Part shown: one piece after another, positions 28,904 through 37,588 of the stretch | Numbering within the stretch: position 1 is the first letter of the stretch | How the letters are laid out: each line of letters opens with the position of its first letter | Source: RYN-230 sp963851025 | GTDB taxonomy: Bacteria; Actinomycetota; Actinomycetes; Streptosporangiales; Streptosporangiaceae | Direction of reading: 5' to 3' | Assembly: GCA_963851025.1 (NCBI GenBank) | Contig: CAWKOA010000010.1 | Location: 186,001-250,000 of the forward strand | Length of the DNA: 64,000 bases | Translations under genes and position numbers: made by a program | The notes under the pieces: model-generated | The model's input: the letters and a program-made list of their open reading frames with translations, nothing else | What the model was told of the DNA's origin: nothing | Database searches by the model: none

Positions 28904-31792
28904 TCAAAGGTGGCCCGTGCATGTCCGGCATTGACAGGCCTGCATCGGGGCCCAGGGAGGTTCGGGCGACTGGAAGAGGAGACGGGCGACCGCGTCGAGA
29001 CCGTGTTCCAGGCGGCGGAAGTAGGTGGCGCGGCTGAGGTGCATGCGGCGCGCGATGACGTCATGGCCTGTTCGCCGTCGCAGGTAGCGGTTCTGGAGGA
29101 GCTGGCCGGCCTGGACGTGGAGGGGCGTGTCGGATCCGGCCAGGGTGTAGATGGCGTCCGTCAACTGCTCACGCAGGCCGTCAACGGTGGTGACCGCCGA
29201 CAGGGCAAGCAGCGGGCTACGGGCCAGGGCGGCCGGGTCGGCCAGCTGCTCAAGCGCCTGGCGCACCTGGGCACGCAGCCAATGCTGCTCGCGGACCAGC
29301 GGGGCGGGCAGGCCGGCCGCACTGAGCCCGTCGAGCCACCGGGGCAGGTCGTCGCGGGCGAAGTGCTGGGTGAAGATCTGGCCCTGCCGCCCGCAGGCGT
29401 AGACGTCGTGGCGGGTCTGCCCGTGGTGGGTGAAGCCGAGCCGCCGGATCAGGGCCTCGATATCCGGCCATGGGGTGGCGACCAGGAGCCGGCCGTGGAG
29501 GATGCTGGCGGCCAGGGTGTGGTGCAACAGCGCGGCGCGGGCAGCCGGGTCGCGCTCGTCGCAGATCAGGAATCCAGCGAACACGCCCGCGTGCGGGCCT
29601 GGATCGCTGTCCGGCGGGTGGGTGAGCCGGTCGGTATGCAGCTGCAGAAGTGGCTCGAGGGTGGAGGCTGTGCGCGCGCCGACCGGGATCGTGTTGATGA
29701 GCCCGGCGGGTACGCCGTCGGGAGTGCAGGCGAAGTGGAAGCCCTCGGCCGCTTCCGTGAGCCAGGACTCCAGCATGCGGGAGCAGTTGCGTCGGCTGAG
29801 GTTACGCCGGCTGGCCCAGTCATGAACGAGCCGCGCGGCGATCTCTTCCTCTCCGGCCGCCATGGGCCGCACCCGGACGAGGCTGGCCGGGACCGGGAAG
29901 AGTTCCTCGCGGATGAGCGGGTCACCAGTGAGGAACAGCTGATGGCGGACCAGGCCGGCGAGTGCCGCCTGGTCCGGCGCGGCAGCCATCAGCCGCCTGG
30001 TGTGCATGGCGGCCCTGGTGAGAGTGGTCCGGTGCGCGATCGGCTGACGCCAGTGGCAGGCCAGTTCGAACAGCGTGCGGTACGGTACGGCGACCGTGAG
30101 CCCGCCCGCTGCGGGTGCGACGATGCTGAGTGCACTCAGGGCCGTGAAAGTCTGGGCCCCGGGTGTGCTGGTCAGCTGGTGGAGTAATTCCTCGTCGGCG
30201 TGCCCGGCGCTGGCCAGTGCGCTGAGGGCTGCTGTAGCGCGCTGATGCGGGTCCTCACGCTGGAGGCGGGCCAGGATTTCCCGGACGGTCACGTCTGCCA
30301 TCGCGGCGGGGATGGGGGCGGCGGCCTGGGCGTGCAGGGATCGGCACAGGCAGTCGGTGACCAGCGGAATCCCGGCGGACAGGTGCACCACCAGTTCGCG
30401 CTGCTGCGGGTGGTGTATCCCGAGCCTCTCGGCCAGGGCGTCGATCGCGGTGTCCGGCCACGGCCTGACCGCAATCGTCACCAGCCGGGCGGCCCGGGTC
30501 CAGCCCGGCAGTGACCGTAGCGCCCGGCGGCTGATGGCCACGATCACGGGGGCGGGCCGGTCGCGGGGCAGCGATCCCAGAAGTTCCAACAGGGTCGAGG
30601 CGGCGGCCCCGTCAGCATTGTCCAGGGCCAGCACCCGGCCCGGCACAGTGACCAGGGCCTGGTGCAACTGCTCAGTATCGGTCTGGTCCAGGCCGATGAT
30701 CGGTACGCCATGATCCGGAACGTGGGGCTCACGGGTGGCGGGCCACGGCTGACGTGTGCGTTCCCATGCCTCCAGGAGTGCGCTCTTGCCCACCCCCAGC
30801 GGGCCCGTCACGTTCACCACGAGGCTCTGCCCGTGGTCTTCCCGGCGCCGCAGGCAGAGCGCTTCCTCCACCTGGGCCAGGACGATCCGTAACGGATCGG
30901 GCCATACCTTAGTCGTTGCCTCGCATGTGCCCGGAGTCCTCTGGCTAGGGTCCACGCGGTCGCGTGGCACGGTCTCGCCCGTGGACCGCCAGGCCTGCTG
31001 GTCATCCGCGGTCATCGGCTGCGAATGGCCTGGCGCCGCAAGGTCCGGTCCTGGGTCGCCGACCAGAATCTGCTGGTGCAGCCGCTGGAGTTGCGGGCCG
31101 GGGTCGAGTCCGAGTTCTTCCGCGAGTGTCATGCGCACCCGCTGATACACATCCAGGGCCTCGGCCCTGCGACCGCACCGGTACAGCGCAACCATCAACT
31201 GGGCGGCCGGGCGCTCTCGCAGTCGGTGCGCGGAGACCAGGCCCCGCAGGTCGCCGATGATGTGGAGGTGCTCCGCGAGCGCTAACCTGTGATCGTAGTA
31301 GGCCTCCTGGGCGGCCCACCTCCGTTCATTCCAGGCATCGGCTGCCGCCTCGATCACCAGGCCGGACAACCCTGCCAGCGCCGGACCGCGCCACAAATCC
31401 AGAGCACATCGCAGCAGCGCTGCCGCGCCCGCCACGTTTCCGGCTGCGGCGGCAGCCTTAGCCTGGCCGATCTTCGCCTCGAACACCCACGCATCGAGCG
31501 CATGTCTATCCATGCACATCCGGTAGCCGCCGCGTTCGGTAGCGATCGCATCCGACTCGCCGCCGCTGGCCAGCAGGTGGCGTAACCGTCCAACGGCGTT
31601 CCGCGCCTGCTTGACCGCAGTGGCCGGGGGCCTGTGCTCCCATAGCGCATCCACCAGATCGGCCACCGGCACCACCTGTCCGGCGCTCAGCAGCAAGACG
31701 GCGAGTACCACCTGCTCGCCCGGCCCACCCAGGGCGAGCCGTCCGCCTGCGGCCGCCTCAGCCTCCAGGCTCCCTAAGATCCGGAACTCCAT
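28904..31792 (-). CDS. SARP/AfsR-like regulator with ATPase, GNAT-like and HTH domains
   Basis: 962 residues. The N-terminal OmpR-like winged helix (MEFRILGSLEAE, QARNAVGRLRHLLAS) is followed by a BTAD helical domain to about residue 245 (CALDLWRGPALAG, EELGLDPGPQLQRLHQQILV). A STAND-type ATPase follows: Walker A GPLGVGKSAL near 325, then VLALDNADGAAASTLLELLG. From about residue 620 a segment resembles a GNAT fold (VRPMAAGEEEIAARLVHDWA, LVATPWPDIEALIRRLGFTH). The C-terminus has a second HTH-like element (DVIARRMHLSRATYFRRLEH). Multidomain SARPs control secondary metabolism; no biosynthetic cluster is visible here. The lectin gene downstream is a candidate target. Confidence 0.88.
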   Translation of the reverse strand: MEFRILGSLEAEAAAGGRLALGGPGEQVVLAVLLLSAGQVVPVADLVDALWEHRPPATAVKQARNAVGRLRHLLASGGESDAIATERGGYRMCMDRHALDAWVFEAKIGQAKAAAAAGNVAGAAALLRCALDLWRGPALAGLSGLVIEAAADAWNERRWAAQEAYYDHRLALAEHLHIIGDLRGLVSAHRLRERPAAQLMVALYRCGRRAEALDVYQRVRMTLAEELGLDPGPQLQRLHQQILVGDPGPDLAAPGHSQPMTADDQQAWRSTGETVPRDRVDPSQRTPGTCEATTKVWPDPLRIVLAQVEEALCLRRREDHGQSLVVNVTGPLGVGKSALLEAWERTRQPWPATREPHVPDHGVPIIGLDQTDTEQLHQALVTVPGRVLALDNADGAAASTLLELLGSLPRDRPAPVIVAISRRALRSLPGWTRAARLVTIAVRPWPDTAIDALAERLGIHHPQQRELVVHLSAGIPLVTDCLCRSLHAQAAAPIPAAMADVTVREILARLQREDPHQRATAALSALASAGHADEELLHQLTSTPGAQTFTALSALSIVAPAAGGLTVAVPYRTLFELACHWRQPIAHRTTLTRAAMHTRRLMAAAPDQAALAGLVRHQLFLTGDPLIREELFPVPASLVRVRPMAAGEEEIAARLVHDWASRRNLSRRNCSRMLESWLTEAAEGFHFACTPDGVPAGLINTIPVGARTASTLEPLLQLHTDRLTHPPDSDPGPHAGVFAGFLICDERDPAARAALLHHTLAASILHGRLLVATPWPDIEALIRRLGFTHHGQTRHDVYACGRQGQIFTQHFARDDLPRWLDGLSAAGLPAPLVREQHWLRAQVRQALEQLADPAALARSPLLALSAVTTVDGLREQLTDAIYTLAGSDTPLHVQAGQLLQNRYLRRRTGHDVIARRMHLSRATYFRRLEHGLDAVARLLFQSPEPPWAPMQACQCRTCTGHL

Positions 31793-31949
31793 ATTTACTC
31801 ATCCCCGTAGTGACAAGGCCACGGCTACGTGCCTGGGATTCAGTATGCGAAACGCCGTCGAACATCTACAGATCGAAGCCGAAAGCCGGGGCGATTTGGT
31901 GGCTTGGTCCTGCTGAGGATGTGGTCTGTGACAGGGGGTAAGGGCGCGG

Positions 31950-32240
31950 GCGATCAAACGCCGACCCCGCAACCCCGGTCAGCTGATCGCGGCGGCCCAG
32001 GACCGCTTCGGCCGCCTGGCCGGAGCGCTGATCAGCGTGGGCGGATCACCAGGCGGAACCGTCGCGGCCACTGACGACGACGCATGGCGGCCCGCGTTCG
32101 AGGGCGTCTTCCTCGGCGCCGTCCGGCTGGCCCGCGCCCTCGCCGCCAGCCTGGCAGGCCAGCACAACGACGGCGGTCGCACCGGGACGGGCGGCTCTGT
32201 CGCCTTCGTGCTAGCCCCGCTCCAGAGCACCCCACACCGC
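31950..32240 (+). pseudogene. Fragment of a short-chain dehydrogenase
   Basis: About 95 codons in one frame resemble the middle of a FabG-like SDR: QDRFGRLAGALISVGGSPGG, then DDAWRPAFEGVFLGAVRLAR and GGSVAFVLAP. The N-terminal cofactor-binding part and the catalytic YxxxK half are missing and there is no start codon with a ribosome site. It is a decayed remnant inside the accessory region. Confidence 0.55.
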
Positions 32241-32531
32241 GGCCCGAGTCAACCTGCTCCGGCGGGCTTATTCGGGAGGAGTAGGTCGTCGTGCACACCG
32301 TGCCGTTGAGAGTGAACGCGGCCGGGGAGAGGGCACCCAGGTTGCCGTCACGTTGCGGAGACCCGTGCTTCTGGTCCGCTTCTGATGCCATTCCCTGCCA
32401 GTGGACAGCGATGGTCTGGCACAGGTGGAAGACTCAACCTGTCGCCCAGGAACCGGAATCGAGATGTCCAGCATCTACCGGGCTCGCACATGAGCTGCCG
32501 TGCACAAATCCGTGCACAGACGGCAAGCAAA
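32241..32531. other. Gene-free stretch beside att copy B
   Basis: About 290 bases between the SDR remnant and the second tRNA-fMet fragment. I see no gene, repeat or regulatory element that can be supported. Confidence 0.4.
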
Positions 32532-32610
32532 AAGCCCCTTCCATGATCGGAAGGGGCCTCTGGCCTGGTAGCGGGGGCAGGATTTGAACCTGCGACCTCT
32601 GGGTTATGAG
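32532..32610 (-). repeat. tRNA-fMet 3'-half duplicate, copy B (att-like)
   Basis: Identical to 34912-34988 except for a few bases at its left edge: terminator hairpin (GCCCCTTCC/GGAAGGGGC) plus tRNA-fMet 3' half with an intact T-arm and encoded CCA. Similarity ends at GGGTTATGAG in the anticodon loop, after which it continues ACATACGACG instead of the tRNA 5' half. It is in the same orientation as copies A and C. Confidence 0.88.
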
Positions 32611-32947
32611 ACATACGACGCACGTCTTCCACGTCTCAGGCGTGACCGCTCGTCTCACTGACCAGGACGTGAACCTGGTGGCCGTCTCTCGTTCTCCGTC
32701 GTGTCTCGCCTGACCCGCTCGGTCTCGTTAGCAAGCCCGTTAGCGGAACTGGCGCCTGACCTGCGTCATCCCGGTCCTCCTCCGTCCTTGCTCGTAGCTG
32801 CCTTCCCTTGGGGTGCGGCGGTCACTCCACCATCCGCTCGGGCTGGTGGATGAGCGCGACTTACTTCTGGCACGGCCTTGTTCAGGACTTATGGCCATTG
32901 CGCGCGAGCGCGCCGGAAGCGCATGCTCGTCGCGGAGGACAACAACC
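32611..32947. other. Region between att copy B and the acyl-CoA synthetase gene
   Basis: 337 bases with repeated GTCTC/GAGAC words, for example GAGAC at 32609 answered by GTCTC near 32633, and more near 32680-32730. Short repeats beside an attachment core can be recombinase arm sites, but this is only suggestive. GGAGG near 32935 is the ribosome site of the next gene. Confidence 0.35.
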
Positions 32948-34837
32948 ATGGGCCGTTACGCTGAAGCGTTCCAGCAGAGCCTCACCGACCCGGAGCGTTT
33001 CTGGGGCGCGGCAGCGAGCGGAATCGACTGGTACCGCCGGCCGACGGTCGTGCTGGACGAGTCCAACCCACCGTTTTACCGCTGGTTCGCCGACGGCATG
33101 CTGAACACCTGCTTCAACGCCTTGGACCGGCATGTGAACGACGGCCGCGGCGACCAGGCCGCCCTGATCTACGACAGCCCGGTCACGGGTACCAGCCGGA
33201 AGCTGACCTACCGGCAGCTCCTCGATGAGGTCGCGCGGTTCGCAGGCGTGCTGCGCGGGCTCGGCACGGGCGCTGGCGACCGCGTGGTCATATACATGCC
33301 GATGATTCCCGAGACAGTGGTCGCGATGCTCGCCTGCGCGCGTCTCGGCGCCGTGCACTCGGTCGTCTTCGGTGGGTTCGCCGCGCCCGAACTGGCCGCC
33401 CGCATCGACGATGCAGCGCCCAAGGTCGTCGTGTCGGCTTCCTGCGGCATCGAGGTCAGTCGGGTCCTGGAGTACAAGCCGATCCTGGACAAGGCGATCG
33501 AGCTATCGTCCAGGAAGCCGGGCCGGTGCGTCATCCTGCAGCGGCCGCAGGCAGCGGCGGCGCTGACCGAGGGCCGTGACCTGGACTGGCAGGACGCGAT
33601 GGCGGCCGCCGAGCCCGCCGACTGCGTCCCGGTCGCGGCCACTGACCCGCTCTACATCCTGTACACGTCTGGCACTACCGCGAAGCCGAAGGGTGTTGTC
33701 CGCGATAACGGGGGCCACGCCGTCGTGCTGCGCTGGAGCATGGAAAACATCTACGACACCAAGCCCGGCGAGGTCTTCTGGGCCGCGTCCGACATTGGCT
33801 GGGTTGTCGGGCATTCCTACATCGTCTACGCCCCGCTGCTGGCGGGCTGCACCACGGTGCTGTATGAGGGCAAGCCGGTCGGCACCCCGGACGCCGGGGC
33901 GTTCTGGCGGGTGATCGCCGAGCACGGGGTTAAGGCGATGTTCACCGCGCCCACCGCCTTCCGCGCGATCAAGAAGGAAGACCCGGCTGGTGATTTTGCC
34001 AGAAAGTACGATCTGTCTGGCCTCCGGTACCTGTTCCTGGCGGGCGAGCGGCTCGATCCGGAAACCTACCGGTGGGCAGGCGGGCTGCTCGGAATCCCGG
34101 TGATCGATCACTGGTGGCAGACTGAGACCGGCTGGCCGATCGCGGCCGACTTGATGGGACTTGAAGCGCTGCCCACCAAGCCGGGCTCGCCGAGCGTGCC
34201 GGTACCCGGCTACGACTTGCACATAGTCAACTCGGTCAGCGGCGCCGACGTCCCGCCCGGCACCACCGGGGAGATTGTGCTGCGGCTGCCGCTGCCACCG
34301 GGATGCCTGACCACCCTGTGGGGTGACGACCAGCGGTTCATCGAGTCCTACCTGGTGCAGTACCCGGGCGCCTACATTACGGGGGACGGCGGATTCCGCG
34401 ACAGGGATGGATATGTCTACGTGATGGGCCGTACCGACGACGTCATCAATGTCGCCGGGCACCGCCTCTCCACGGGGGAGATGGAGGAGATACTCGCCAG
34501 TCATCCCGCCGTCGCCGAATGCGCGGTCATCGGCGTCAATGACCCTCTCAAAGGCCAGATCCCGCGCGGATTCGTAGTACTCAAAGCGGGCGTCGAGACC
34601 GGCCCCGACGTGCTGAGCGCCGAGCTGGTCGGCCTAGTCCGCGCTCGGATTGGCGCAGTCGCCGCGCTGCGCCGGGTCAACGTCGTGGCGGGACTACCGA
34701 AGACTCGTTCGGGCAAGATCCTGCGCAAGACCATGCGCGGCATCGCCGACGGCAACAACGACGAACTCGTGCCCTCCACCATCGACGACCCTGCCACCCT
34801 CGACGCGCTGCGCCCCGTCCTGCGGGACAGCGGCTGA
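32948..34837 (+). CDS. prpE: Propionyl-CoA synthetase-like acyl-CoA ligase
   Basis: 629 residues of the acetyl/propionyl-CoA synthetase family. It activates a short-chain acid with ATP and CoA through an acyl-AMP. The phosphate loop is YILYTSGTTAKPKGVVRDNG, with ASDIGWVVGHSYIVYAPL, the adenine motif DHWWQTETGWPI, the hinge region VMGRTDDVINVAGHRLSTGE and the C-terminal lysine in TRSGKILRKTMR (the regulatory acetylation site in the family). Similarity is closer to PrpE than to Acs. The ATG at 32948 has GGAGG upstream; sequence further upstream is not conserved. It is the only gene between tRNA-fMet copies B and C. Confidence 0.9.
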   Translation: MGRYAEAFQQSLTDPERFWGAAASGIDWYRRPTVVLDESNPPFYRWFADGMLNTCFNALDRHVNDGRGDQAALIYDSPVTGTSRKLTYRQLLDEVARFAGVLRGLGTGAGDRVVIYMPMIPETVVAMLACARLGAVHSVVFGGFAAPELAARIDDAAPKVVVSASCGIEVSRVLEYKPILDKAIELSSRKPGRCVILQRPQAAAALTEGRDLDWQDAMAAAEPADCVPVAATDPLYILYTSGTTAKPKGVVRDNGGHAVVLRWSMENIYDTKPGEVFWAASDIGWVVGHSYIVYAPLLAGCTTVLYEGKPVGTPDAGAFWRVIAEHGVKAMFTAPTAFRAIKKEDPAGDFARKYDLSGLRYLFLAGERLDPETYRWAGGLLGIPVIDHWWQTETGWPIAADLMGLEALPTKPGSPSVPVPGYDLHIVNSVSGADVPPGTTGEIVLRLPLPPGCLTTLWGDDQRFIESYLVQYPGAYITGDGGFRDRDGYVYVMGRTDDVINVAGHRLSTGEMEEILASHPAVAECAVIGVNDPLKGQIPRGFVVLKAGVETGPDVLSAELVGLVRARIGAVAALRRVNVVAGLPKTRSGKILRKTMRGIADGNNDELVPSTIDDPATLDALRPVLRDSG

Positions 34838-34904
34838 CCAAGAGAGCTCTCTCTGCGCTGAGCCGTCCGGTGCAACGCGACCGCCCACCGTTAGCAACCA
34901 ACAT

Positions 34905-34988
34905 GCAGAAGGCCCCTTCCATGATCGGAAGGGGCCTCTGGCCTGGTAGCGGGGGCAGGATTTGAACCTGCGACCTCTGGGTTATGAG
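34905..34988 (-). repeat. tRNA-fMet 3' half and terminator, copy C (reference copy)
   Basis: Part of the intact tRNA-fMet locus that is duplicated at 22137-22221 and 32532-32610. It includes the terminator hairpin and the tRNA from the anticodon loop to the CCA end. All three copies share orientation, so the intervening blocks of about 10.3 kb and 2.3 kb are bounded by direct repeats. Confidence 0.9.
34911..34936 (-). terminator. Terminator hairpin after tRNA-fMet
   Basis: GGCCCCTTCC (34911-34920), six-base loop, GGAAGGGGCC (34927-34936): a perfect 10-bp stem just beyond the CCA end of the tRNA. The same hairpin accompanies both displaced tRNA fragments, so it travelled with the attachment sequence. 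Confidence 0.8.
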
Positions 34989-35020
34989 CCCAGCGAGCTA
35001 CCGAACTGCTCCACCCCGCG
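34944..35020 (-). tRNA. Initiator tRNA-fMet (CAT)
   Basis: 77 bases including an encoded CCA. The anticodon stem-loop CTGGG-CTCATAA-CCCAG has the three G:C pairs typical of initiators. The acceptor begins CGCGGGG and ends CCCCGCTA, leaving the C1/U72 mismatch found in actinobacterial initiator tRNAs. The D-arm and T-arm (GCAGG-TTCAAAT-CCTGC) are complete. Two partial copies of its 3' half lie to the left, so this gene is an integration target. Confidence 0.96.
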
Positions 35021-35063
35021 TCGGTGTGCCTTCACTTTATGGCCAACCGCAGGCGGAGGCAAA

Positions 35064-36134
35064 TCAGCGCCGCGCGGCCCGCTGAGACCGCACTACGAGC
35101 ACGACGGCGACGACGATCAGGACCCCGCCGAGCAGCATCGATGCCGTCAGGGCCTCACCCAGCAAGGACGTGCCGAGGATCACGGCGATGATCGGGTTGA
35201 CGTAGGCGTAAGTGGCGACGGTGGCCGTGGGCAGGCGGCGCACGGCCACCACGTAGGCGCTGAACGCGATGATCGAGCCCGGTCCGATGAGGTATGCCAG
35301 GGCCAGCCAAGAGGCGGCTGATACGTGCGCCGGGTTGAACTGGCCGAATTCGCCGGTCACGGCGGCCGCCGCGAGCAGCACCGTCCCGCCGGCCAGCATC
35401 TGCATCGCGGTGGCGAGAAGCGGCCGGGACGGGAGCGGCACCCGCCGCGAGGCGATGGTGCCGGACGCCCAGCTGACGCTGGCCACGAGGATGATCACGA
35501 TGCCGGTCCCGGGCGAGCCGCCTGCGCCCCCGTGCCCGGCGGCCGCGTGGCTGGCCGCCGCATGCCCGGCGCCGCCGCCGAATGGCCCGGCCAGGAACCC
35601 CACACCGATCACGCCCGCGACCAGTCCAGCCAGGGCCAGCAGGCCGATCCGGGCTCCGTTGACGAAGCGGTCGATGACGATCAGCCACAACGGGACCGTG
35701 GCCACCAGCAAGGCGGCCAGTCCGGACGGGACACTTCGCTCGCCCACCGACACCCCGCCGTTCCCCCCGGCCAGCAGCAGGGTGCCAACCAGGGCCGCGG
35801 ACCACCAGCCCGCGGCGCGGGGCCGGTCGGCGGTGCGCAGCTCGGGGCCGCCGGACCGGATCGCGAACGGGAACATGAGCATCCCCGCCACGACATAACG
35901 GATACCCGCCATCAGCAGCGGCGGCAGAGTCTCCACGCCCACCCGGATGGCGAAGTACGTGCTGCCCCACAGCACCCAGACCACCAGCAGCGAAAGCCAT
36001 CCGACCTGCCGGGCGCGGCCGGCGGCCTCGTCCGGCCCAGCCCGGCCGGTCCCGGCCGGCCCGGCCCCGGCGCTGCCCAGTTCTCCCGTCTCCTCCGGCG
36101 CGTTGACCACCCAGCCACGCTGCCCGCCGGACAC
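35064..36134 (-). CDS. EamA/DMT-family membrane transporter
   Basis: 356 residues with about ten membrane helices in two EamA repeats. The first opens WLSLLVVWVLWGSTYFAIRV after a 40-residue Gly/Ala/Pro leader, the second near IVIILVASVSWASGTIASRR. A glycine/histidine-rich loop (AGHAAASHAAAGHGGAGG) separates the repeats. The family exports amino acids, purines or other metabolites; the substrate cannot be told. It lies upstream of tRNA-fMet on the same strand, 43 bases away. The start is not certain because the leader is poorly conserved. Confidence 0.88.
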   Translation of the reverse strand: MSGGQRGWVVNAPEETGELGSAGAGPAGTGRAGPDEAAGRARQVGWLSLLVVWVLWGSTYFAIRVGVETLPPLLMAGIRYVVAGMLMFPFAIRSGGPELRTADRPRAAGWWSAALVGTLLLAGGNGGVSVGERSVPSGLAALLVATVPLWLIVIDRFVNGARIGLLALAGLVAGVIGVGFLAGPFGGGAGHAAASHAAAGHGGAGGSPGTGIVIILVASVSWASGTIASRRVPLPSRPLLATAMQMLAGGTVLLAAAAVTGEFGQFNPAHVSAASWLALAYLIGPGSIIAFSAYVVAVRRLPTATVATYAYVNPIIAVILGTSLLGEALTASMLLGGVLIVVAVVLVVRSQRAARR

Positions 36135-36592
36135 GACTCAGGCCAGTGGCAGGAACGCCATATGAGGACTAATTCCTGCCACACCGGCCGACTCGGTGGA
36201 TTCCCGCGGCCCCGGCGGCCCCCAGCGGGCGTACCCCGCGTACCCCGCGTACGCGGCCCCGCGGTCAGGCTGCTCGAGACCGGCTGCCGGTGCGGGCTCG
36301 CGGGACTGGGCCCCCAGGCCTGTCCCGCTCGACCGTAGCCGAGAAGCCGAACCCGGTCCGCACGTTGGGATCGAAGAGAACCAGCGCGCGGCCCTGCTGC
36401 CGGGTCCGCCGCATGAGACCTTCCAGGACGGCGGCGCCGGGGGCCCTGGTGCTGGGCCCTGGCCGGGCTGCAGAGCCAGGCCCTGCTGGCCGGTGCTGCT
36501 GGCCGGCTGGGCCGCGCAGGACAAGCTGGTGCGCGGCCTGTCCATGGGTGCGGTGAAATAGCACGTGCTGCCAACCCCGGGAAGGTGATGCC
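36135..36592. other. Intergenic stretch with a kinase remnant
   Basis: 458 bases between the divergent EamA and dehydrogenase genes. It holds the PfkB remnant annotated separately and a small GCGTACCCC repeat near 36230-36250. GGGAAGG near 36580 is the ribosome site of the dehydrogenase. No intact gene is visible. Confidence 0.5.
36320..36445 (-). pseudogene. PfkB-family carbohydrate kinase remnant
   Basis: About 42 codons on the minus strand read AAVLEGLMRRTRQQGRALVL then FDPNVRTGFGFSATVERD. This matches the central FDPNxR segment of ribokinase/PfkB sugar kinases. Both the substrate-binding N-terminus and the catalytic GAGD C-terminus are missing. It sits just upstream of the zinc sugar-alcohol-type dehydrogenase, a common partner of such kinases. 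Confidence 0.5.
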
Positions 36593-37582
36593 ATGCGAGC
36601 CGCGCTTATCAAGGAGTCCCACGAGGTCAGCGTCGTCAGCGTGGAAGACCCGGCCCCGGGCCCCCGCGACGTCGTGGTGGACGTGGCCGCCTGCGGGATC
36701 TGCGGCACCGACCTGCACATCCTGGAGGGGGAGTTCGCGCCGTCGCTGCCCATCGTCCCCGGGCACGAGTTCTCCGGGGTGGTGGTGGCGACCGGTTCCG
36801 AGGTCCGCGAGCTGACCGAGGGCCAGCGGGTGGCCGTGGACCCCTCGCTCTACTGCCACGAATGCCACTACTGCCGGATGGGGCGGGGCAACCTGTGCGA
36901 GCGGTGGAACGCGATCGGGGTCAGCGTGCCCGGCGGGGCCGCCGAGTACGCGGTGGCCCCGGTGGCGAACTGCGTGCCGCTGCCGGATCACGTCCGGCTG
37001 GAGGACGCCGCGCTGATCGAGCCGCTGTCCTGCGCGATCCGGGGCTACGACGTGCTCCGGTCCCGGCTCGGCTCGCACATCCTCATCTACGGCTCGGGAA
37101 CCATGGGCCTGATGATGCTGGAGCTGGCCAAGCGGACCGGCGCCGCGTCGGTGGACGTGGTCGACCTCAACCCGGACCGGCTCGCCACGGCGACGGCGCT
37201 CGGCTGCTCGCGGACCGCGACCTCCGCCGCCGAGCTGGACCAGCCCCGCGGCTGGGAGCTGGTCATCGACGCCACCGGCGCCGGGCCGGCCATCCAGGAC
37301 GGGCTGGGGCGGGTCAGCCCGGGCGGCACCTTCCTGCAGTTCGGCGTGGCGTCCTACGACACGAGGGTCACGATCGAGCCCTACCGGATCTACAACAAGG
37401 AAATCACCATCACCGGCTCCATGGCCGTGCTGCACAGCTTCGAGCGCGCCGCGGAACTGTTCGCCGCCGGGGTGCTGGACCCGGACGTGTTCATCAGCGA
37501 CCGGCTCCCGCTCGACGACTACGCCGGTGCGCTGGACCGGTTCAAGCGGGGGATCGGCCGCAAGATCCAGGTCATCCCCTAG
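36593..37582 (+). CDS. Zinc-dependent alcohol (polyol-type) dehydrogenase
   Basis: 329-residue MDR enzyme. The catalytic zinc site uses CGICGTDLH and VPGHEFSG. The structural zinc lobe has four cysteines in CHECHYCRMGRGNLC. The Rossmann motif is ILIYGSGTMGLMMLE, with D and N in DVVDLNPDR that favour NAD. The pattern fits the sorbitol/threonine dehydrogenase branch, probably oxidising a polyol or sugar. The ATG begins MRAALIKESHEVSVV. The adjacent sugar kinase remnant supports a lost carbohydrate pathway. Confidence 0.9.
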   Translation: MRAALIKESHEVSVVSVEDPAPGPRDVVVDVAACGICGTDLHILEGEFAPSLPIVPGHEFSGVVVATGSEVRELTEGQRVAVDPSLYCHECHYCRMGRGNLCERWNAIGVSVPGGAAEYAVAPVANCVPLPDHVRLEDAALIEPLSCAIRGYDVLRSRLGSHILIYGSGTMGLMMLELAKRTGAASVDVVDLNPDRLATATALGCSRTATSAAELDQPRGWELVIDATGAGPAIQDGLGRVSPGGTFLQFGVASYDTRVTIEPYRIYNKEITITGSMAVLHSFERAAELFAAGVLDPDVFISDRLPLDDYAGALDRFKRGIGRKIQVIP

Positions 37583-37588
37583 CCGCCG

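Noticed and set aside
32813..32947. Longer N-terminus of the propionyl-CoA synthetase
   Set aside because: The upstream 45 codons have no similarity to the family and lie before the GGAGG ribosome site.
22240..34900. Integrase or excisionase gene for the tRNA-fMet elements
   Set aside because: I looked for tyrosine recombinase motifs (RxxHxxR...Y) on both strands and found none; only DDE transposases are present.
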